Of a stretch of DNA of 64,000 nucleotides, positions 56,934 to 64,000 are shown piece by piece. How positions within the stretch are numbered: position 1 is the first letter of the stretch; the number at the start of each line of letters is the position of its first letter. The DNA is from an uncultured Cohaesibacter sp. (GTDB taxonomy: Bacteria > Pseudomonadota > Alphaproteobacteria > Rhizobiales > Cohaesibacteraceae): the NCBI RefSeq assembly GCF_963676275.1, contig NZ_OY781091.1:4142501-4206500 (forward strand), given 5' to 3'. The notes beneath the pieces were generated by a model. The model had not been told where the DNA came from and did not search any database. It saw only the letters and a program-made list of their open reading frames with translations. The position numbers and the translations under genes are program-made.

Positions 56934-58213
56934 TTGCCACGACCCTCTTCATTTGTCTTCTCGTGCTTCTCCTGCTCAGCGTTCCAATTGGCATCTGCCT
57001 TGGGCTTGCAACGATGCTGGTCATGTATTTTGTCGATGGCGCCCCACCGCTGGTTCTGCTTGCCCGCTCGGTGGTGACCGGAGCGGATTCCTTTCCCCTG
57101 ATTGCCGTTCCCCTGTTCATTCTTGCCGGAGACCTGATGCAATATGGCGGCATGTCACGCAGGATTGTCGCCTTCTCCAGCTCGCTGGTCGGCCATATCC
57201 GCGCCGGGTTGGCCTATGTGAATGTTCTGGCTTGTGTCTTCTTCGCAGCCATTTCCGGCTCGGCGCCGGCAACGGTGGCCGCCATCGGGTCAAATCTCAT
57301 TCCGGAGATGGAAAAAGTCGGATACAAGCGCTCTTTCAGCGGCGCACTGACCGCCTCGGCAGGCATGATCGGTGTCATGATTCCTCCCTCCATTCCCTTC
57401 ATCATCTATGGGGTAACCGCCGAGGTTTCCATCGGCAAACTCTTTCTGGCCGGTGTCGTGCCGGGCATATTGTTCGCACTGGTTTTCATGGCCACCGCAC
57501 GCTTTCTGCTCAGAAACGAGACATCGATCAGCCAGTCCACCGCCACCTTCTCGCCAAAGAAGGTCGCAAGCAGTTTCCGCGATGCAATCTGGTCGCTTAT
57601 GGTACCGGTCATCATTCTGGGCGGCATCTATAGCGGCATCTTCACACCAACCGAGGCAGGCGCGGTCGCCGTGCTCTACGCCGCCATTGTCGGAATTTTC
57701 GTTTACCGCGACATCAGCCTTGCCGACCTTGTCATGGTGCTCGCAACCAGCGCCAAGACCAGCGGTACCATTCTGATTCTGGTCATCATGGCAACGGCCT
57801 TCGGGCGCTTGATAACCATCGCGCAAGTGCCTTCTGACCTTGCCCGGGCGCTGACCGCATTCTCGAGCAATCCATTTGTCATCCTGCTGCTGATCAATAT
57901 CGTACTGCTGCTGATTGGCATGTTCATGGAGACCATATCGTCCATCATCATCATGACCCCGATATTGCTGCCCGTCGTGACCGCGGTCGGGGTTGACCCC
58001 ATCGTCTTTGGCGTGATCATCACCGTCAATCTGGCAATCGGCTTCTGCACCCCGCCTCTTGGCGTCAATCTGTTTGTGGCCAGTTCGATTTCAAAGATTT
58101 CGATCGAAAAACTGAGCAAGACAATCCTGCCCTTCTTCGCTGGCATGATCATCTTGCTGATGCTGGTGACCTATATTCCGGCCATTTCCCTCGCCCTACC
58201 CTCGCTTTGGTGA
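56930..58213 (+). CDS. dctM: TRAP transporter large permease DctM
   Basis: A 427-residue permease with about twelve hydrophobic segments that uses the sodium gradient to move the substrate. It begins MIATTLFICLLVLLLLSVPIG, and family motifs include PLFILAGDLM, ISGSAPATVAAIG and PPSIPFIIYG. The start at 56930 is fixed by AGGAGG and by coupling to dctQ. The open frame extends back into dctQ, but that part is out-of-frame translation. A terminator follows. Confidence 0.95.
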   Translation: MIATTLFICLLVLLLLSVPIGICLGLATMLVMYFVDGAPPLVLLARSVVTGADSFPLIAVPLFILAGDLMQYGGMSRRIVAFSSSLVGHIRAGLAYVNVLACVFFAAISGSAPATVAAIGSNLIPEMEKVGYKRSFSGALTASAGMIGVMIPPSIPFIIYGVTAEVSIGKLFLAGVVPGILFALVFMATARFLLRNETSISQSTATFSPKKVASSFRDAIWSLMVPVIILGGIYSGIFTPTEAGAVAVLYAAIVGIFVYRDISLADLVMVLATSAKTSGTILILVIMATAFGRLITIAQVPSDLARALTAFSSNPFVILLLINIVLLLIGMFMETISSIIIMTPILLPVVTAVGVDPIVFGVIITVNLAIGFCTPPLGVNLFVASSISKISIEKLSKTILPFFAGMIILLMLVTYIPAISLALPSLW

Positions 58214-58250
58214 AAAGAGCCGCCAACAGCGCCACAAACAAGGCAAAAGA

Positions 58251-58287
58251 AAAGCCCTGAAGGCACATTGCTTTCAGGGCTTTTTTT
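58251..58287. terminator. Intrinsic terminator after dctM
   Basis: AAAGCCCTGAA pairs with TTCAGGGCTTT around an 11-base loop, followed by a T run on the plus strand and preceded by an A run. It can also end the minus-strand GntR transcript. Confidence 0.88.
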
Positions 58288-58331
58288 ATAAAATGTGTAG
58301 GATTGCCAGTTGGCCAGCCACAGCAAGATCT

Positions 58332-59009
58332 TCAAGGTTTGGCAATATCCTCGACATCCTGACTATAGGTGCGCAAATAGCGCCCGATATGATATTTCAG
58401 AATTTCCTGACAGAGCGCAAGATCCCGGCTGCGCAGCGCTTCCAGCATCTCCTTGTGCTCTTTGTAGGATTTATCGGTCTGAAGCCTGTTGCGCCCCAGA
58501 TGGGTGCGGATTGCAGCTATCTTGGCCTCGATCAGGGAATAGCTTTCCGACAGATAGAAATTCTCGCAAAGATCGAAAAAGCAGCGGTGAAACCGGGTAT
58601 CCAGTTCTAGATATTTTCGAATATTCTCCGCGTCATTGGCTTTTTGCATCTGATTCCAGATTTTCTCGAGCTTTGCGACCAGCGCGGAGTGATTGCGCTC
58701 GAAAGACAGCGACAATGCCTCCCTTTCCAGAATGATGCGATGCTCTGAAAATTGCACGAGATCCATGCCGCTCAATGTGAAAACGAAAGTGCCCCTTTGA
58801 GGATAAACCGCAACAAGGCCTTCGGTTTTCATCTGCGCCAAGGCATGACGAATAGGCGTTTTGGAAATATTGAAGCGATCAGCCAGCTTCTTCTCCGAAA
58901 GCGCTTCTCCTAATTCGAACTCTCCATTCATGATTGCCGAGCGCAACTTCTCTGTCGCGATATCGGCAAGCGAGGGTGGTCGTTCAATCTCTTGTATAGC
59001 TTCTGTCAT
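58332..59009 (-). CDS. GntR family transcriptional regulator (FCD domain)
   Basis: A 225-residue FadR-type regulator, similar in layout to the one at 54232. It has the helix-turn-helix LGEALSEKKLADRFNISKTP and the FCD helices with ELDTRFHRCFF and SYKEHKEMLEALRSRD. The two are clearly related paralogues (SKTPIR, LDTRFH, TYSQ). A palindrome at 59095 lies about 85 bp upstream of its start and may be its own operator. It is transcribed toward the TRAP operon. Confidence 0.92.
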   Translation of the reverse strand: MTEAIQEIERPPSLADIATEKLRSAIMNGEFELGEALSEKKLADRFNISKTPIRHALAQMKTEGLVAVYPQRGTFVFTLSGMDLVQFSEHRIILEREALSLSFERNHSALVAKLEKIWNQMQKANDAENIRKYLELDTRFHRCFFDLCENFYLSESYSLIEAKIAAIRTHLGRNRLQTDKSYKEHKEMLEALRSRDLALCQEILKYHIGRYLRTYSQDVEDIAKP

Positions 59010-59094
59010 CTCGGAAAGGGTGTCCGCTTAAAAACCGGAAAAGACGAGCATGTCACATCCGGTTCTGCCATGCAAATCTGCGCTAACGCCATCA

Positions 59095-59113
59095 GTGGTA
59101 TCAACTATACCAC
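59095..59113. promoter_or_regulatory. Palindrome upstream of the second GntR gene
   Basis: GTGGTAT and ATACCAC flank CAACT. The TGGTAT...ATACCA form matches the pattern known for FadR/VanR-type GntR operators, so autoregulation is likely. Confidence 0.6.
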
Positions 59114-59251
59114 CCAAGGAATAAACGCAAGCCGATTGCATGGGGAGACTTGCCCTGCTTTATGCCATCAATGAGCGGCAATCGAGAAGATCGACAAGCA
59201 TGCAATGGCCCGACAGCATGCCGTATTATTCCGCCATTCGACAAGCAGCAA

Positions 59252-59917
59252 CTATTCTTCGCAGCGCACCAGACAATTATACATATGCGCCTTCATGGCC
59301 TCCTGAGATTTGGCGACATCGCCCGCCTCAATGGCTTCATAAATGCGCCGATGCTCGGCAAGGGCCAGCACGACCTCCTGTTGATCGCTTATGCGCCGCG
59401 AGGTCTCGATAGACCCCCGAATATGCCCTTCCAGAAATCCCAGAAAATCATTGAAGAGCGGATTTTTGGTGGCAGCAGCCACGGCGCGATGAAATTCGAG
59501 ATCCTCCGCCACGGCATCCGTTCCCGTCTCGATGGCCTCTTCCATTGCCTTCAGACTGCGAGAAATTGCCGTCAGATCCTTTTTGGTCGCGCGACTTGCC
59601 GCCAATCCCGCCGCCTCGATTTCAACGCCGGTCCGCAATTCAAAAATGCGTGAAATGGAAATCTGCCCGTCATTGGGATTGATTCGAAAGGGCCGCCGAA
59701 CCATCGACTCGGCGACGAAAACGCCCGCCCCCTGCCTCGATGTAACAAGGCCTTCGGATTGCAATCTGGAGATCGCCTCCCGGATAACAGTCAGGCTGAC
59801 GTCATATTCCGAAGCCAGCTGCGCTCCGGTGGGAAGTTTCTGACCGACACCGATCTGGCCGGAATAGATCTGCTCCATCATCGATTCAGTGACTTCATCA
59901 GTCAGGCTTTTTCGCAT
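59252..59917 (-). CDS. GntR family transcriptional regulator (FadR type)
   Basis: A 221-residue regulator of a different branch from the other two. It has the helix-turn-helix LPTGAQLASEYDVSLTVIREAISRL, a wing SRQGAGVFV, and an FCD domain with RTGVEIEAAGLAASRAT and EDLEFHRAVAAAT. The IREA and EFHR motifs are typical of UxuR/LldR-like regulators of sugar acid and hydroxyacid metabolism. The ATG at 59917 has GGAGG nine bases upstream. It is divergent from the cupin operon, which is the likely target. Confidence 0.92.
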   Translation of the reverse strand: MRKSLTDEVTESMMEQIYSGQIGVGQKLPTGAQLASEYDVSLTVIREAISRLQSEGLVTSRQGAGVFVAESMVRRPFRINPNDGQISISRIFELRTGVEIEAAGLAASRATKKDLTAISRSLKAMEEAIETGTDAVAEDLEFHRAVAAATKNPLFNDFLGFLEGHIRGSIETSRRISDQQEVVLALAEHRRIYEAIEAGDVAKSQEAMKAHMYNCLVRCEE

Positions 59918-60306
59918 GGTGCAATTCCTCCAGCATTCACTTCGACATGGCACCGACCGGATCAGACGGGGCGCAACAATTATGGATAACAGCTTACATG
60001 CAATATTTTCACAATCTTGGCAACAGCTGAAAAAGTCACTTGCTTACGCGGCTTTATGGACGACGCCAAAGGCGCATAGCGAGGATCAGGTTCCTGAGCA
60101 TTACCATGTTTTATGGTTGACATCTAGCATTCTATTGTGTTGTTAATGTATTCATGTAATATGATTAATTTTAGAGCTCGCATCGCTCTGAAATGTCAGA
60201 TTGCCCATGCTGCGCGCCAGCATTCCGGGCCCTGCAATCGCGCAGCCACAATCGCGTGTTTTTGCCGGGAGTGGCGCAATTAGGACGAACCAACGAGGTA
60301 TTTGCA
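59918..60306. other. Divergent intergenic region upstream of the cupin operon
   Basis: About 390 bp with no gene. The middle part is AT-rich. A TTGACA at 60117-60122 may be a -35 element for the cupin operon, but no good -10 lies at 17 bp. Confidence 0.5.
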
Positions 60307-60681
60307 ATGAAAGTATTCCAGCGGGAAGAGATCGAGCTCGAAAGGCTTCCTGGGCGAACGCTCCAGCGCGCAATCGGAAGGAATTCTCAGTCTTCAAGCG
60401 AAAAAATGACGATTTCCTTTTGCCACTATTCAGCAGAGAGTGGACCGATGGAACCCCATCATCATGCGGAAGAAACGGTCTTCATCATCGATGCCAAAGA
60501 TGGCTGGGTTCGTCAGGGCCCTTCGAAAGACAATCTGCCAGAGAAGATCATGCTCAAGGCCGGGACCGTTTTGCATTTCGAGGATCTGGAATGGCACGTG
60601 TTCGAATTTGCAGAAGGCGGCTTCATCGATGCAGCCTGCATCTATGGCCAGGTCGACAATATCCGGCCCGAAGACGATTGA
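60307..60681 (+). CDS. Cupin domain-containing protein
   Basis: A single-domain cupin of 124 residues. Motif 1 metal ligands are His51-His53 and a following Glu (PHHHAEETVF), and motif 2 contains His97 (DLEWHVFEF). Small cupins in sugar acid operons are lyases, isomerases or binding proteins. It starts an operon with the DapA-like, dehydrogenase and DUF1537 genes; the DapA-like gene follows after 31 bp. The ATG at 60307 is preferred because the region upstream, although open, is non-coding in character. Confidence 0.87.
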   Translation: MKVFQREEIELERLPGRTLQRAIGRNSQSSSEKMTISFCHYSAESGPMEPHHHAEETVFIIDAKDGWVRQGPSKDNLPEKIMLKAGTVLHFEDLEWHVFEFAEGGFIDAACIYGQVDNIRPEDD

Positions 60682-60712
60682 TGAAAGAATAGGGAATTAA
60701 GGGAGAGAAACC

Positions 60713-61621
60713 ATGAGCAAGAAATATATTGGCAGCATTCCGCCGATTATCACGCCAATTGACGAAAAGGAAAATGTCGATGAGGAGGCGCTGCGTCAAC
60801 TGGTTGACCGCTGCATCGACACCGGCCAGCATGGGCTTTTCGTTGCCGGTTCAAATGGCGAATGCCTTGCACTGACCCAGAAGGAACGTAATCGGGCGAT
60901 CAGCATCGTGCTTGATCAGACCAATGGCCGCGTCCCCGTCATGAGCGGTGTCATGGATGCAAGCACCCGTCGCGTCATCGACAATATCAAGGCGCTGGAA
61001 CAGATGGGCGGCACCTGCGCGGTCATCACTCCGGTCTTTTATGCCCGCCATGCGACGCAGGACGAAACCGTCAGGCATTTTGAAGAAATCGCTCGTCACA
61101 CCGACATGGATCTGATGATCTATAATATTCCCCCCTTCACCGGACAGACGATCAAGCCGAAAACCATTTTCCGGATTGCCGAGATCGACAATGTTGTCGG
61201 CTACAAGGACACGACCAGTTCCTTCATCGATTTCCAGACATGTGTCGAGCATTTCAAGGGGACCGACTTCGCCCTGCTGCAAGGCTCAACCCTTCTATCC
61301 GCAGCCAGCATGCTGATTGGTGCCGATGGCTTCATCCCGTCCATGGCCCCGCTATTCCCCGAACCCTTTGTCAAATGCTATGAATATGGCCGCGCTGGCG
61401 ACATTGAACGGACCATGAAATGCCATGCCCTCATCGAGGAAATCTGCGGCATCTTCCCCCTGGCCAAAAGCCAGACCGCCTCAACCAAATTCGCCATCAG
61501 CCGTCTCGGCTTCCTGAACAAGCGCGTCTGTCAGCCCACCGAGCCAACCACGCCCGAACAGGAAGCGGCAATTATCGCGGCGATTGAAACAATCGAAGAA
61601 AAGATTGCTGCGCTGGACTAA
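60713..61621 (+). CDS. Dihydrodipicolinate synthase family protein
   Basis: A (beta/alpha)8 class I lyase/aldolase of 302 residues. The Schiff-base lysine is Lys165 in GYKDTTSS and the catalytic tyrosine is Tyr137 in IYNIPP. The phosphate/carboxylate-binding GTTGE of true DapA is replaced by GSNGE (46-50), as is common in catabolic aldolases for 2-keto-3-deoxy acids. A role in splitting or dehydrating a sugar acid fits better here than lysine synthesis, because the neighbours are catabolic. GGGAGAG precedes the ATG. Confidence 0.9.
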   Translation: MSKKYIGSIPPIITPIDEKENVDEEALRQLVDRCIDTGQHGLFVAGSNGECLALTQKERNRAISIVLDQTNGRVPVMSGVMDASTRRVIDNIKALEQMGGTCAVITPVFYARHATQDETVRHFEEIARHTDMDLMIYNIPPFTGQTIKPKTIFRIAEIDNVVGYKDTTSSFIDFQTCVEHFKGTDFALLQGSTLLSAASMLIGADGFIPSMAPLFPEPFVKCYEYGRAGDIERTMKCHALIEEICGIFPLAKSQTASTKFAISRLGFLNKRVCQPTEPTTPEQEAAIIAAIETIEEKIAALD

Positions 61622-61765
61622 GCGCCGATTTCCCGCAGCCAGACCAGCTCTTTGCGTCCTCCCGAGGCGCAAACGCTCCTGATCGCGATGGCCACCGGCT
61701 GTCGCGATCCGGGGGCGAGAAGGCGATTGGCTCAGGAAAGCCGACAGTATTTTACGGAGAATAAG

Positions 61766-62737
61766 ATGAACACGGTACTCTTGTCACATCCCCTGTATCA
61801 GGATGGCATGGATGCCCTTGATGGCAAGGTCGAGATCAAAATCGCCCATAACGGGGATAGCGATGTCATTCTATCCCAATTGCAACAGGCCGACGGATTT
61901 ATCCTGCGCATTGGCAAGATAGATCGCAAGGCCATTGAAGCCTGCCCGGATTTGAAAGTCATTGCCCGCCCCGGCGTTGGCGTTGACAATGTGGATGTCG
62001 AGGCTGCGACAGAGAATGGCATTCCAGTCGTCATCGCTCCGCTGGCCAATTCGCGCTCGGTTGCCGAACATGCTCTGGCGCTGATGCTTTCCATCAGCAA
62101 AAATCTGCCCGAAAGCGATGCGGAAACCCGCAAAGGCAATTTTGCCATCCGCGAAAAATATGCAACCACCGAACTGTCCGGCCTGACCGCCGGGATTGTC
62201 GGGTTTGGCAATATTGCTCAGATCTTTGCCAGCTTCTGTTCCGCTCTGGGCATGCAGGTGCTGATCTACGACCCCTATATTTCTGAATCAAAAGTCGTGG
62301 CTGCGGGTTATCGCAAAGCATGCGATCTTGATGAATTGCTGACAGGCGCAGATGTCGTCTCGCTTCATGTTCCCTCCACCCCGGAGACCAAGAATATGAT
62401 CAATACCGAAACGCTCGAACGAATGAAACCGACGGCCCTTCTGGTCAATACGGCCCGTGGTGACCTGATAGACGAAATGGCGCTGCATGATGCCCTCTCG
62501 ACAGGCAAGATCAAGGCGGCTGGCGTTGACGTCTTGCATGCAGAACCCATGCCCGCAGGCCACCCGCTGTTCGAGCTGCCCAATTTTCAGGTTTCACCCC
62601 ATCTGGCCGCCCAGACCCCGCAGGCAACGGCCAAGGCCGTTGTGATGGCAGCCGAGGGCACTCTGGCAATCTTGCGCGGAGAGCGCTGGCCCAATGTGGT
62701 CAATCCTGCCGCATATGACCATCCAAGATGGAAGTGA
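61766..62737 (+). CDS. D-2-hydroxyacid dehydrogenase family protein
   Basis: A 323-residue NAD(P)-dependent dehydrogenase. The nucleotide loop is GIVGFGNIAQ, and the catalytic Arg (NTARGD), Glu (LHAEP) and His (SPHLAAQT) are present. It resembles the phosphoglycerate/hydroxypyruvate dehydrogenase group. Its paralogue at 47943 lies in the neighbouring operon. The ATG at 61766 is set by CGGAGA just upstream. It probably oxidises or reduces the hydroxyacid handled by the DUF1537 kinase encoded 50 bp downstream. Confidence 0.92.
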   Translation: MNTVLLSHPLYQDGMDALDGKVEIKIAHNGDSDVILSQLQQADGFILRIGKIDRKAIEACPDLKVIARPGVGVDNVDVEAATENGIPVVIAPLANSRSVAEHALALMLSISKNLPESDAETRKGNFAIREKYATTELSGLTAGIVGFGNIAQIFASFCSALGMQVLIYDPYISESKVVAAGYRKACDLDELLTGADVVSLHVPSTPETKNMINTETLERMKPTALLVNTARGDLIDEMALHDALSTGKIKAAGVDVLHAEPMPAGHPLFELPNFQVSPHLAAQTPQATAKAVVMAAEGTLAILRGERWPNVVNPAAYDHPRWK

Positions 62738-62787
62738 TCCGGACAGCCAATTTCATATATCGAAGGAATGCATAAAGAGGAAACGTC

Positions 62788-64000
62788 ATGTTGCTTGGAT
62801 GCATCGGCGATGATTTCACAGGATCCTCGGATCTTGGAAACACACTATCGAGACAGGGAATGAGGGTTGCGCAATATTGCGGCATACCCACCAGACCTGC
62901 GAGCACAAACGTGGATGCAGGCATCGTGGCCCTCAAGACCCGAACCATCCCCGTGGAGGCTGCCGTAAGGCAGTCTCTGGCAGCTCTGGAATGGTTGATT
63001 GAACAGGGCTGCGAGCAGTTTTTCTTCAAATATTGCTCGACATTCGATTCAACCCCGCAAGGCAATATCGGCCCAGTCATCGATGCATTGATGCAGCGAC
63101 TGGAAGCGCCATTGGCCATCGTCTGTCCGGCCTTTCCCGGCACTGGCCGCAAACTGTTTCAGGGGCATCTGTTTGTCGGTGACAGGCTGCTTTCCGAAAG
63201 CGGCATGCAGAACCATCCCCTGACCCCGATGACGGATCCGGACATTCGCCGCTGGCTGGCCCCTCAGACCAGAAACAGGGTCGGCCATATTGCCTATGAA
63301 ACCGTCCGGCAGGGGGGAGACGCAATCAGGAGGGCACTGGAAGAAAATATCGCCAACCAGACCCCTGTGGTCGTTATAGATGCGATTCTGGATGAAGATC
63401 TTTTTGAAATCGCCACCGGTCTTTCAAAAAATATGCTGGTAACCGGGGGATCGGGTATCGCTCTGGGACTGCCGGGCCAATTCAACAGGCAACTGACCCT
63501 TGCCAGCGATCAGGAAGACTGGCGCGGAGACCCGGGGCCTGCGGCGGTGCTTGCAGGTTCATGCTCGGGTATGACCCTCCGCCAGATCGAGGCCTATAAG
63601 GCGAAAAACCCGGCAACAAGCATCTCTCCCGAAGATATCATGTCTTCCCGGCTGACACCGGCCAGCCTTGCGGACTGGTGCGGCAGCCTCGGTGAAGGCG
63701 TGTCTCCCCTTGTCTACACCTCAGCGGACCCTTCTGCCGTGACCAACGCTCAGAAGCAATTTGGTCGCGACGCGGTCGCCAGCGCAATCGAAGACTTCTT
63801 TGCCGAACTGGCACGACAGCTGGTCAGCAAAGGCGTGCGCAGGCTGGTCATCGCCGGAGGAGAAACATCGGGAGCCGTTGTCGAGGGGCTGGCGCTTGAG
63901 GAACTGCATGTCGGCCCGCAAATCGCGCCCGGCGTGCCAGCGCTCAAGGCCGAAGACAAATCCCTGTGGATCGCTCTCAAGTCCGGCAATTTCGGTCAGG
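62788..64000 (+). CDS. Four-carbon acid sugar kinase family protein (DUF1537), 3' end outside window
   Basis: About 404 residues are visible and the frame is still open at the window end; the family is about 420 residues, so it is nearly complete. It starts MLLGCIGDDFTGSSDLGNTL, the DUF1537 N-terminal domain signature, and continues with FFKYCSTFDSTPQGNIGPV and the C-terminal nucleotide-binding domain with VLAGSCSGMT and VIAGGETSGAV. Characterised members phosphorylate 3-oxo-tetronate, D-threonate or D-erythronate. GAGG lies nine bases before the ATG. It is in one operon with the cupin, DapA-like and dehydrogenase genes. A downstream aldolase or isomerase may follow outside the window. Confidence 0.9.
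   Translation, partial: MLLGCIGDDFTGSSDLGNTLSRQGMRVAQYCGIPTRPASTNVDAGIVALKTRTIPVEAAVRQSLAALEWLIEQGCEQFFFKYCSTFDSTPQGNIGPVIDALMQRLEAPLAIVCPAFPGTGRKLFQGHLFVGDRLLSESGMQNHPLTPMTDPDIRRWLAPQTRNRVGHIAYETVRQGGDAIRRALEENIANQTPVVVIDAILDEDLFEIATGLSKNMLVTGGSGIALGLPGQFNRQLTLASDQEDWRGDPGPAAVLAGSCSGMTLRQIEAYKAKNPATSISPEDIMSSRLTPASLADWCGSLGEGVSPLVYTSADPSAVTNAQKQFGRDAVASAIEDFFAELARQLVSKGVRRLVIAGGETSGAVVEGLALEELHVGPQIAPGVPALKAEDKSLWIALKSGNFGQ

Noticed and set aside
60117-60145. Sigma-70 promoter for the cupin operon (TTGACA)
   Set aside because: The hexamer at 17 bp (TTGTTA) is a poor -10 match, so I note it only as a possibility.

Overview
The window looks like chromosomal DNA of an alphaproteobacterium of the order Hyphomicrobiales (Rhizobiales). 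The evidence is the housekeeping gene order clpB / DUF4167 / prmC / prfA / ptsP / lysC with divergent ubiG, the order comF-grxC-nitrilase-DUF1178, the nitrogen-type EI (PtsP), and abundant GntR, TRAP and sugar ABC systems. A marine, Cohaesibacter-like genus is only a guess.

Positions 1-25,640 are core genome: the end of an M23 peptidase, clpB, a MOSC protein, a translation-termination cluster (prmC, prfA), ptsP, lysC, ubiG, a Cache chemoreceptor, comF-grxC-nitrilase-DUF1178, a methyltransferase, a lone Flp pilin, mutT, argJ, a parvulin and secA. Several convergent pairs share clear intrinsic terminators. From 25,641 to 29,827 lies a soluble sensory cluster: an Aer-like PAS protein encoded separately from a soluble chemoreceptor, and a FIST-domain cytoplasmic chemoreceptor.

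Positions 30,284-34,101 are a small degraded island. It begins at an intact tRNA-Arg(CCG) and ends with a 62-bp copy of that tRNA's 3' half carrying a compensatory base-pair change in the T stem. Both copies are followed, at exactly the same distance, by a nearly identical 19-bp sequence with a CGTACA direct repeat, as expected from remnants of tandemly integrated elements. No integrase remains. The island holds an orphan Xre/ParS-like antitoxin, an IS3-family element that truncated a gene, and an unknown protein with 25 consecutive aspartates.

From 34,516 to the end the window is catabolic. A LysR regulator faces an SDR-SDR-aldo/keto reductase operon. A CUT1 sugar ABC transporter operon (ATPase, binding protein, two permeases) and another LysR gene follow, then an exported protein with two barrel-like halves. 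Next is a long minus-strand operon (SMP-30 lactonase, Rbs-type transporter, VOC protein, 2-hydroxyacid dehydrogenase, RraA-like protein), separated by a terminator from dgoK-dgoA of 2-keto-3-deoxygalactonate breakdown. A divergent GntR gene lies beside a palindrome whose half-site recurs upstream of a TRAP transporter operon, so one regulator probably controls both uptake systems. Two more GntR regulators precede a second operon: cupin, DapA-family lyase/aldolase, 2-hydroxyacid dehydrogenase and a DUF1537 acid-sugar kinase that runs off the window. Together these look like uptake and breakdown of sugar acids or lactones. The exact substrates cannot be read from the sequence.
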